From NCBI GenBank assembly GCA_027025615.1, contig JALVQM010000344.1:1-11981 (forward strand): DNA of 11,981 bases. Direction: 5' to 3'. The position numbers and the translations under genes are program-made. This document shows positions 1 through 7,185 of the stretch, one piece after another. Under the pieces are notes generated by a model. That model did not search any database. It saw only the letters and a list, made by a program, of their open reading frames with translations, and was not told the DNA's origin. The stretch's first letter is position 1; the number at the start of each line of letters is the position of its first letter. Source of the DNA: Desulfobacteraceae bacterium (GTDB lineage Bacteria > Desulfobacterota > Desulfobacteria > Desulfobacterales > Desulfosarcinaceae).

Positions 1-1746
1 TACCTTTGCGCCAAATACCGCAACTTCCTGGCCAAGGAAGAAAATCGTAAATATACTTTCCGGTTCATCGGAATGGACAAAATGGGACACTATGGGAAAA
101 TTCGCACCATTGAATCCCAGACCTACGAAGATCCCATGATCCTGGCCATGAACCTGTTCGACGACCCGGATGAAAATCGGAAGTTTTTCGCCGAAAAAGT
201 AGGCTTTGACGATGCCGCCATAGAAAAGCTGTGGGAAAATTATCGTCCCCTGGGAGCATGCTCGGGCTATATTTGGAACGATATTCGCAACCATACCGGC
301 GGCGATCTAAACAAAATGCTTGAATTTGTTGAAATAATTCCAGTTCCCCTGACTGAAAGCCTGGGAACCATTACCGGCAAATACCCGGCCAAGGACAAGA
401 TAACATCTTCGGCTGTGGACCTGTTAGGTGAAGAATCGATCCAGCGGCTTTTGCATATCACCGACACAAACAACCCTTACCGCTTCGACTTGCGTCGGGG
501 TGCCCTGGCCCGGGTGGCCGGTGGCGGCATTCATTTCAGCGACGAAATTTACAAAAACAAAAAAGACCTGGTTCAAGTTTACCTGGGAGTCATCCAGAAC
601 AGAACCATCGAAATCGACGGTTTTAAATGGCCCATAGACACCCTTATCGTTGCGACAAGTAACAACAGTGAATTCAACCGCTTCCTGGCTGAAAAAGAAG
701 AAGCCCCCATTGTCGACCGCTGCCGGATCTGTTATGTTTCCCACAACACCAATTACAAGCTTCAAAAAATTCTTACCAACTACACTATCGGCAATGAAGC
801 CCGCACCACTCTGACAAGAGAAAATCTCCATCAGGATCCTAACCTTAACTACGCAGCCTCGGTTGCCGTCGTCCTGACCAGACTTCCACGATCGGAGAAA
901 CTAACCCCCATCGAAACAATGAAACTCGCTGCCGGCGAGGTTGCCGGTGAAAAGAGCATCAAAACTCTGGCCGAGGTAATCGACACTCTTAACCAAAATC
1001 CTGACATTACCAAAAGATTCGGACAAAAAGGCCTCGGCCAGCGCAACCTGGGCCGGGCTATACAACTTTTGATTGAAAGCTCGGAGACCAACGAAGGCCG
1101 TTGCATGTTTGCCTATGACATATTCAAAGCCCTGGAAAGAATCATTCTCGATTACGTTGTTGAAGCCAACGACCGGGCCAAATACCTCGAAGACATTAAA
1201 TTGGCTAAAAGTCTTTACCGGGAAAGAATCATGACAGAAATGTTCAACGCCTACATGGATGAACCTTTGGCCATTCGTAAGGACGTCATGAATTACGTCA
1301 ACATGATCATCGGTATAGACGCTGAAAACCTCGGTTCGGACAAAATGTGGAAATACAAGGATCCGCAGACAGGTGAAATGAAGGCTCTCAAAATCGATGA
1401 ACGTTTCGTCAACAGTGTCGAGGAAAGGCTGGGCCTTAAAACAGCCGAACAAAGGGAAACCTTCCGGACCGCCATCCGTAAAATTTACGGCCAGAAGATA
1501 AGCCTGGACCCGAATTACGATTTTATGGACAACCTGGAGCTGGTCAAAGCTGTAACAGATGTTCGTCTCAAATCGGATATTGCCGGTGCCGGAAGCCTGA
1601 TTGGAGCTTTAGCCAACCGGACCAACGAGGAAAACCAGAAACTCTATGACCGGATGATCGACACAATGCTCAACAAGCTGGGATATTGTCAGACCTGCGC
1701 CCAGAAAACCATCGAATACTTCTGTACCCAGGAAGATGAAAACTAG
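1..1746 (+). CDS. prkA: PrkA/YeaG-type AAA+ serine protein kinase, 5'-truncated by window edge
   Basis: The frame is open from base 1 through the internal ATG at 73, and residues encoded before that ATG fit the family, so this is the C-terminal 581 residues of a longer protein; family members run about 630-690 residues. The missing part holds the N-terminus and Walker A. Visible from codon 1: the rest of the AAA+ core, with a Walker B-like GGIHFSDE (about codons 176-183), a sensor-1 segment LIVATSNNSEF (about 213-223) and an arginine-finger-like IVDRCR (about 235-240). The second half is the PrkA C-terminal region proposed to carry kinase activity, including the DPQTGEM segment also found in E. 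coli YeaG (DPDTGQL) and the SLIGALANRTNEENQ segment. It ends with a cysteine cluster (CQTC, then C nine residues on). In E. coli and Bacillus, PrkA/YeaG acts in nitrogen starvation, stress survival and sporulation; its physiological targets are poorly defined. It lies 38 bases upstream of its usual DUF444 partner. Family certain; kinase activity in this protein is inferred. Confidence 0.93.
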   Translation, partial: YLCAKYRNFLAKEENRKYTFRFIGMDKMGHYGKIRTIESQTYEDPMILAMNLFDDPDENRKFFAEKVGFDDAAIEKLWENYRPLGACSGYIWNDIRNHTGGDLNKMLEFVEIIPVPLTESLGTITGKYPAKDKITSSAVDLLGEESIQRLLHITDTNNPYRFDLRRGALARVAGGGIHFSDEIYKNKKDLVQVYLGVIQNRTIEIDGFKWPIDTLIVATSNNSEFNRFLAEKEEAPIVDRCRICYVSHNTNYKLQKILTNYTIGNEARTTLTRENLHQDPNLNYAASVAVVLTRLPRSEKLTPIETMKLAAGEVAGEKSIKTLAEVIDTLNQNPDITKRFGQKGLGQRNLGRAIQLLIESSETNEGRCMFAYDIFKALERIILDYVVEANDRAKYLEDIKLAKSLYRERIMTEMFNAYMDEPLAIRKDVMNYVNMIIGIDAENLGSDKMWKYKDPQTGEMKALKIDERFVNSVEERLGLKTAEQRETFRTAIRKIYGQKISLDPNYDFMDNLELVKAVTDVRLKSDIAGAGSLIGALANRTNEENQKLYDRMIDTMLNKLGYCQTCAQKTIEYFCTQEDEN

Positions 1747-1784
1747 GCTGCCGCTCCGGTCCAAAAAATTAGGATACCAGCGCC

Positions 1785-3083
1785 ATGAGCAAAAAGGAAA
1801 AGACATATCCGGATAACACCGGCGGCCCCCGGGCCCCGGCACTACCCTACCTGCCGAGCATCTATGATTTTCAGGATTTGAAGGTTCTCCAGGCAATTGC
1901 TGATCCCCAACGATCCTATACCAGCCAGATCCGTTCCATTGATGAACTGCTGGCCCGAGACAAGCAAAGGGAAAAGGACGGATTCCCGCGAAAAATCAGG
2001 ATCGGGCGCATGGTGAAACCCGGCCGGGGAACCAAGGGCAAAGTAGTGGTAGTACCAAGTACGGTAGAAGAAAAATTCATCCATGATCCTTCCTTCAGCG
2101 ACCCACAGGAAGGTCAGGACGCAGGCGGTTCGGGAGATGGTGAAGAAGGCGAAGTAATTGGAGAACAACCTGTCCGTGAAGAGGGAGAAGGCTCCGGGGC
2201 TGGTCCGGGTGAAGGAGAAGGCGGCCAGCACGAAATGGAATCATCAGCCTATGACCTGGGCAGAATTTTGACAGAACAGTTCGAACTGCCCAATCTTAAA
2301 GACAAGGGGAAAAAGCGCTCCCTTACCCGCTACACATATGATCTCACCGACCGTAATCGTGGATTCGGACAGGTCCTGGATAAAAAAGCCACCATCCGCA
2401 AGGTGGTAGAAACAAATATCCATTTGGGCCGGGTAGCCCAAAGTCAGCCCGTGGACCCGACCGAACTGCTCATATCACCGACGGACATGATATACCGCAT
2501 CCTTTCCCGGGAAAAAGATTTCGAGTCCCAGGCCCTGGTTTTTTTCCTGCGTGATTATTCCGGCTCCATGGCGGGCAAGACAACAGAGCTGATCGTCTCC
2601 CAACATGTTCTCATTTACAGTTGGCTGCTTTACCAGTATGCCAACCAGGTTGAGTCACGTTTCATTCTCCACGATACAACCGCCAAGGAAGTGGAAGATT
2701 TTTATACATATTACAATTCAAAAGTGGCCGGGGGCACCCAGGTTGCAGCCGCTTATCAACTGGTAAACGAAATTGTTCATACCGAGAGCCTGGACCGCGA
2801 CTACAATATTTACGTGTTTCACGGTACAGATGGAGATGATTGGGAAACCGACGGCAAGACCGCCATTGCTGAGTTGAAAACCATGTTGACCTACGCCAGC
2901 AGGGTAGGAATCACAGTGGCGCGCCATGCAGCAGGCGTCCATGGCCAGACAGAAGTTGAAAAGTATATATCCGCTTCCGGCCTGCTCGACGCTCATCCGT
3001 CACTGATCCGTATGGACGTCATGGATGAAGATGCCGATGAAGCCCGTTTAATTGAAGGGATCAAGGCCCTGATCTCAGAGTAG
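1785..3083 (+). CDS. yeaH: DUF444 / YeaH-like protein with von Willebrand A domain
   Basis: A 432-residue cytoplasmic protein, close to E. coli YeaH (about 427). The N-terminus (1-100) is basic and opens with family-typical sequence. Residues about 105-150 are a low-complexity Gly/Glu/Asp linker. From about 248 a VWA fold follows, with a complete metal-ion-dependent adhesion site: DYSGS at 257-261 (DxSxS), the threonine in GGTQ at 318 and the aspartate in HGTDGDD at 349. VWA proteins commonly partner AAA+ ATPases, as in MoxR-VWA pairs, so this is probably the metal-dependent partner or adaptor of the PrkA kinase encoded 38 bases upstream. The ATG at 1785 is preceded by AGGA at 1771-1774. No signal peptide or membrane segment is seen. 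Family assignment is firm; the biochemical role is inferred from fold and gene context. Confidence 0.93.
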   Translation: MSKKEKTYPDNTGGPRAPALPYLPSIYDFQDLKVLQAIADPQRSYTSQIRSIDELLARDKQREKDGFPRKIRIGRMVKPGRGTKGKVVVVPSTVEEKFIHDPSFSDPQEGQDAGGSGDGEEGEVIGEQPVREEGEGSGAGPGEGEGGQHEMESSAYDLGRILTEQFELPNLKDKGKKRSLTRYTYDLTDRNRGFGQVLDKKATIRKVVETNIHLGRVAQSQPVDPTELLISPTDMIYRILSREKDFESQALVFFLRDYSGSMAGKTTELIVSQHVLIYSWLLYQYANQVESRFILHDTTAKEVEDFYTYYNSKVAGGTQVAAAYQLVNEIVHTESLDRDYNIYVFHGTDGDDWETDGKTAIAELKTMLTYASRVGITVARHAAGVHGQTEVEKYISASGLLDAHPSLIRMDVMDEDADEARLIEGIKALISE

Positions 3084-3114
3084 AAGCCGGTCTCCTCCGG
3101 CCAGGAGTCGTCAC

Positions 3115-4764
3115 ATGGAACTGATTGACCAGCACAGCAAAAAGATAATGGAAGGCTGCAAAGAACGGGCCCGCGATGCAGGTTTGACATTTGAAGACGA
3201 AACCCTGGAATACATAGTGACCAACCGGGATCTGGTAGAACTGTCTCCCAAAATCATGATCCCTACCCTTTACGATTACTGGGTTCATGATGTGGAAGTC
3301 CTCAAAGGTCGCGGCAAGTACGAACTTTACCCTTCCAATCCCTATGAAACCGTGATCAACACCAGGCCGGCCATATCATTTTACAATGACAACAACCCTG
3401 ATTGGCTGAACGTAATGATCTTCTACCATGTTCTGGGGCATATCGATTTTTTTCAGAACAATATCTACTTTCGGCATACATGGGATTACGATTTCACAGG
3501 AGAAGCCCTGTCGGACAAGCGTATTATCGCCAAGCTGCGACGGGAACACGGCCGCTGGGTTGACTACGTCATAGAGTTTGCCCGCGGCATTGACAACCTG
3601 GTAGGATACCATCGCCAAATAAACGATATTTACAACAGTAACATTCCTAAATATTCAGATCGAATAAACTACTTCTTCGACGTATTCCTGCAATCAGAAA
3701 AACACGTAAAAACAAGTCAATATATTAAGGAAATCGAACGCTACAATGAATGCTGTCGCCAGGAGAAAGGCGACCTGGGAGAAAAAACCTTTCTGGCCGA
3801 AGTAGATCGACGCTTTCCAGAGTTCAACGCCCTGTTTGCAAAACATATCGAAACCCGCAAGAGTCCACCCCATGATTTGTTGCAGTTCCTGATGGAGCAA
3901 TCACCCAAGCTTAATAAAGAAACCAACAACTGGATGAAAATCATAGTCCAGGTGGTCAGGAAAACTTCGATGTTTTTCCAGCCCCAGATCAGGACCAAAA
4001 TCATGAACGAAGGCTGGGCGTCTTACTGGCACGAAACCTTGTTTTTGCAGGATGACCGTATCAAGGGCCACGAGGTGGATTTTGCCCGGGTCAATGCCGG
4101 GGTCACAGCCATGCCCAGGGTTGGCTTGAACCCCTATGCACTGGGCATGCGACTGTTTTATTTCCTGGAAGAATTGGCTGACAAGGGCAAGCTGTCCTGG
4201 GATTACCAGCGCATTGCGGATAGTTACAAGCGTAAAAATTACGATGCAAAGATTGGCGCCGGGAAACGTTTTATTTTCGAAGTACGTGAAAATTTTTGTG
4301 ATTTTACTTTTATTAACCGCTTTGTTGACCAGGAATTCATCGATCGCAACAAGCTTTTTGTAGCCGGCCGGCGCCTGAATGAGAGCAAAATGGTCTGGGA
4401 ATATTATGTCAAAAGCCGAAACGTTGAAAATTATCGACAGATGTTGAACGACGCCCTTTATCATCCGCCCCATATTACCATTGATGCGGACAAGACCAAA
4501 AACGGCACACTTTACCTTGTGCATCATTTCGAGGGCAAACCGTTGCTCCAGGAATTCATTCCCAACACCATGCTGGGTGTTGAATTTTTGTGGGGTGGGA
4601 CAGTTCAGCTCGAAACCAGTGAACCTGTGGCCAATCCCAAATTCCTCCCCCCGGGGAAGCCTGGACAGACCGGGGCCGGGAACGGAAAACCAAAACCGGA
4701 AATCAAATGGAGAAGGGTTTTGTATACAATGAAAGACCGCAAATTGGCCAAACGCCCCTTATAA
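3115..4764 (+). CDS. spoVR: SpoVR / YcgB family protein
   Basis: A 549-residue protein, slightly longer than E. coli YcgB (about 510). SpoVR was named for a Bacillus sporulation cortex phenotype, but the family is widespread in non-sporulating bacteria and usually travels with prkA/yeaG and yeaH, as here. Hallmarks: residues 101-116 contain HVLGHIDFFQNN, matching the family's H-x3-GH-x2-FF-x-NN signature, and residues 297-308 read IMNEGWASYWHE. His105, His109, Glu299 and His306 could form a metal site, which is my inference. The C-terminus from about 505 is a Pro/Gly/Lys-rich tail (PPGKPGQ) followed by a basic end, and it may account for the extra length. The start is supported by AGGAG at 3103-3107, seven bases before the ATG. 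The gap to the VWA gene is 31 bases. Family assignment is firm; the molecular function is unknown for the family. Confidence 0.93.
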   Translation: MELIDQHSKKIMEGCKERARDAGLTFEDETLEYIVTNRDLVELSPKIMIPTLYDYWVHDVEVLKGRGKYELYPSNPYETVINTRPAISFYNDNNPDWLNVMIFYHVLGHIDFFQNNIYFRHTWDYDFTGEALSDKRIIAKLRREHGRWVDYVIEFARGIDNLVGYHRQINDIYNSNIPKYSDRINYFFDVFLQSEKHVKTSQYIKEIERYNECCRQEKGDLGEKTFLAEVDRRFPEFNALFAKHIETRKSPPHDLLQFLMEQSPKLNKETNNWMKIIVQVVRKTSMFFQPQIRTKIMNEGWASYWHETLFLQDDRIKGHEVDFARVNAGVTAMPRVGLNPYALGMRLFYFLEELADKGKLSWDYQRIADSYKRKNYDAKIGAGKRFIFEVRENFCDFTFINRFVDQEFIDRNKLFVAGRRLNESKMVWEYYVKSRNVENYRQMLNDALYHPPHITIDADKTKNGTLYLVHHFEGKPLLQEFIPNTMLGVEFLWGGTVQLETSEPVANPKFLPPGKPGQTGAGNGKPKPEIKWRRVLYTMKDRKLAKRPL

Positions 4765-4778
4765 ACACCAGGAGACGT

Positions 4779-4847
4779 ATGCCAAGACCAACCTCAATGA
4801 CAAAATTCCCGGCAATGCCCGGGTGTAAAAATAACTACGAGGATTAA
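4779..4847 (+). CDS. possible 22-residue leader peptide or small protein before the second PrkA-like gene
   Basis: The ATG at 4779 follows AGGAG (4770-4774) with a short 4-base spacer, and the frame runs 22 codons to TAA at 4845-4847. The peptide begins MPRPTSMTKF and ends CKNNYED; it has no recognisable motif or membrane segment. Its last codons overlap the GAGGA ribosome binding site (4839-4843) of the next gene, whose ATG at 4853 lies five bases past the stop. That layout suits translational coupling. A small GC hairpin (CCCGG 4808-4812 with CCGGG 4819-4823) lies inside the frame. It may equally be chance: the frame is short and the spacer is tight. Confidence 0.3.
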   Translation: MPRPTSMTKFPAMPGCKNNYED

Positions 4848-4852
4848 AGACT

Positions 4853-7147
4853 ATGCAGGAAATCAACCCCATCACCACCGCCCTGGCCCGCCTGAAGCAC
4901 TGTAAAGCTGTCCTGGGTCAATTGGAACCCATCGACTTCGAGGATTTCCTGAAAATCACCACCAGCCATCCTGAAATTGTTATTCGTAATGTCTTCCAGC
5001 TATTCCATGATATGATCCAGACTTATGTCGGGGAAGGTGTCGATGAATATCCTGATGACCCGGAATCAATAAGGTATGTAGATTATGATTTCAGCAAACT
5101 GACGGTGGAAGGCACTGATCATCCCTTTTTTGCCGACCGGATCTTTGCCAACCGTCTGGTCAAACAAGCTGAAGCCATGCGGCGCGGCGCCCAGCAAAAC
5201 AAAATTTACATCTTTGACGGACCCCATGGCTGCGGCAAAAGCACCTTCCTTAATAACCTGCTGTTAAAATTCGAACAATTCGCCAACACCGAACAGGGAC
5301 GCTGTTACGAAACCATTTGGCGAATCGACACGAATCTTTTCGCAAATCGTCAACCTGATGCAACTATTTCCATCCTGGCCAAGTTGCTCCAGCTGCAAAG
5401 AGAACCGAACCACGAACAATTCGAGCGAATCAAGTCACGAGCCCTGGCCAACCGTTCCGGTAACATCCTGGAAGTACCCTGTCCCAGCCACGACAACCCC
5501 CTGCTTATCATCCCCAAGGAGTACCGACGCGAGTTTTTTGACGATCTTTTCAAAAACGACGCCTTCAAGTATTCACTTTTCACCGACAAGGAATACCAAT
5601 GGCTGTTTCAAAATGAGCCCTGTACTATCTGCTGCTGCATGTACGAAAGCTTGCTTTGCCACCTCAAGGATCCGCTCAAGGTATTTAAAATGCTCTATGC
5701 CCGGCCATACCAGTTCAATCGGCGGCTGGGGCTGGGAATCAGTGTTTTTAATCCCGGCGACAGACCTGTAAAGCAGGTCGCCCATACAAATCAAATGCTT
5801 CAAAAGCGTCTTGACAAAATATTCGGAGACAGTAATCAAGTCCGCTACATTTACTCACGTTATGCAAAAACAAACAACGGAATTTACGCCCTGATGGACA
5901 TCAAGTCGCACAACATTGAAAGACTGATTGAGCTGCATAATATCGTCAGCGAAGGAGTTCACAAGATCGAAGAGATAGAAGAAAATGTTAATTCACTATT
6001 CATTGCCCTGATGAATCCGGAAGACAAGAAAAACATTCAAAACATTCAATCCTTCTCGGATCGTATAAATTACATCAATATCTCATATGTACTGGACCTT
6101 AACACCGAAGTTGAAATATATCGTAATATTTTCGGAAAACACATTGACGATGCTTTCCTGCCGAGGGTGCTGCATAACTTTGCCAGGGTTATTATCTCTT
6201 CCCGCTTGAGTCTGCGTTCAGAAGCACTGCTTGAATGGATCGGCGATCCCGGCAAATACAAGCTATACTGCGACCGTAACCTGCAGCTTCTCAAGATGGA
6301 AATATACACAGGCCACATACCGCCCTGGCTTACGGAACACGACCGTAAAAGGCTCACTGCCAAGCGCAGGAGACATATTATCGGTGAATCTGAAAAAGAA
6401 GGCAAACATGGAATTTCCGGCAGGGATTCGATACAGATATTCAATGAGTTTTATTCGACTTATGCAAAGACCAACGGCCTTATCGACATGGCAAAATTGA
6501 TCAAGTTTTTCAAATCCAAAAAAGAGTTGAGAGCCACAATACCTGAAGGATTCCTTAAATCACTGCAACAGATGTACGACTATTCAGTACTTCAAGAAGT
6601 AAAAGAGGCTCTTTACTATTACAATGAAGCCCAGATTGCGCGGGATATCCAGAATTACATTTTCGCTGTAAATTTTGAAATCGGAGAGTCGCAAAAATGT
6701 CCTTACACCGGAGACAAGATTGACATTACCGAAGACCTCCTGGTAGCGTGTGAAAATCGTATCCTGGGAAGTAACTCAACCCGGGCTGAACGTCACAGCT
6801 TCCGCAAAGACATTCAGCGCACATACACTTCCAGAACCCTTACCCAGGAAATAGGCCTGGAAGGCAAGGAACTTACTGAAACCGAGTTGTTTAAAGACTT
6901 GCGGGACCGCTATATCTACCATATCAAAAAAGCCGTATTGGATCCCTTTCTGGAAAACGAAAATTTTCGTCGGGCCATCAAAGACTATGGTGAGGAGGAT
7001 TTCAAGACTTATGACAAGAAAATTCGCGACGACGTATCATACCTGATGACAAACCTGATAGAAAAACTAAGATATACTCCCCAGGGGGCCAAGGCAGTTT
7101 GTATTTACGTCATCGATAATGACCTGGCCCGCAAATTCAAAGAATAA
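4853..7147 (+). CDS. second, diverged PrkA-like AAA+ protein kinase
   Basis: A 764-residue protein, longer than typical PrkA (630-690). Residues 72-100 resemble the PrkA N-terminal segment. Walker A is GPHGCGKST at 123-131. CPSHDNPLLIIP (210-221) corresponds to a conserved Cys-Pro/His/Asn-Pro-Leu segment of the family. The sensor-1 position is ALMNPED (385-391) and the arginine-finger region is FSDR (401-404). HGISGRD (519-525) matches the start of the C-terminal kinase-like region, where E. coli YeaG has GLSTR. Two features set it apart. The Walker B region GIYALMDI (343-350) replaces the EFVE pattern of YeaG with ALMD, and a cysteine-rich insert CTICCC plus another Cys lies at 257-269. The ATG at 4853 follows GAGGA by nine bases. 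It sits 88 bases after spoVR in the same direction, so it is probably co-transcribed. It could be an active kinase, an ATPase partner of the first PrkA or a regulatory pseudokinase; the sequence does not decide. Confidence 0.88.
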   Translation: MQEINPITTALARLKHCKAVLGQLEPIDFEDFLKITTSHPEIVIRNVFQLFHDMIQTYVGEGVDEYPDDPESIRYVDYDFSKLTVEGTDHPFFADRIFANRLVKQAEAMRRGAQQNKIYIFDGPHGCGKSTFLNNLLLKFEQFANTEQGRCYETIWRIDTNLFANRQPDATISILAKLLQLQREPNHEQFERIKSRALANRSGNILEVPCPSHDNPLLIIPKEYRREFFDDLFKNDAFKYSLFTDKEYQWLFQNEPCTICCCMYESLLCHLKDPLKVFKMLYARPYQFNRRLGLGISVFNPGDRPVKQVAHTNQMLQKRLDKIFGDSNQVRYIYSRYAKTNNGIYALMDIKSHNIERLIELHNIVSEGVHKIEEIEENVNSLFIALMNPEDKKNIQNIQSFSDRINYINISYVLDLNTEVEIYRNIFGKHIDDAFLPRVLHNFARVIISSRLSLRSEALLEWIGDPGKYKLYCDRNLQLLKMEIYTGHIPPWLTEHDRKRLTAKRRRHIIGESEKEGKHGISGRDSIQIFNEFYSTYAKTNGLIDMAKLIKFFKSKKELRATIPEGFLKSLQQMYDYSVLQEVKEALYYYNEAQIARDIQNYIFAVNFEIGESQKCPYTGDKIDITEDLLVACENRILGSNSTRAERHSFRKDIQRTYTSRTLTQEIGLEGKELTETELFKDLRDRYIYHIKKAVLDPFLENENFRRAIKDYGEEDFKTYDKKIRDDVSYLMTNLIEKLRYTPQGAKAVCIYVIDNDLARKFKE

Positions 7148-7185
7148 AACGGTTCGAAAAAATCTCCATCAGGGATTCTTATCCT

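Noticed and set aside
901..1452. 183-codon - strand frame inside the PrkA gene
   Set aside because: It lies opposite a strongly recognised PrkA gene, has no ribosome binding site or known domain, and reflects codon bias of the real gene.
73..1746. ATG at 73 as the start of the first PrkA gene
   Set aside because: The same frame is open to base 1 and the product from 73 would lack Walker A and the N-terminus; the gene is cut by the window edge.
3901..4527. 208-codon - strand frame inside spoVR
   Set aside because: It overlaps a fully recognised SpoVR reading frame on the opposite strand and has no family resemblance of its own.
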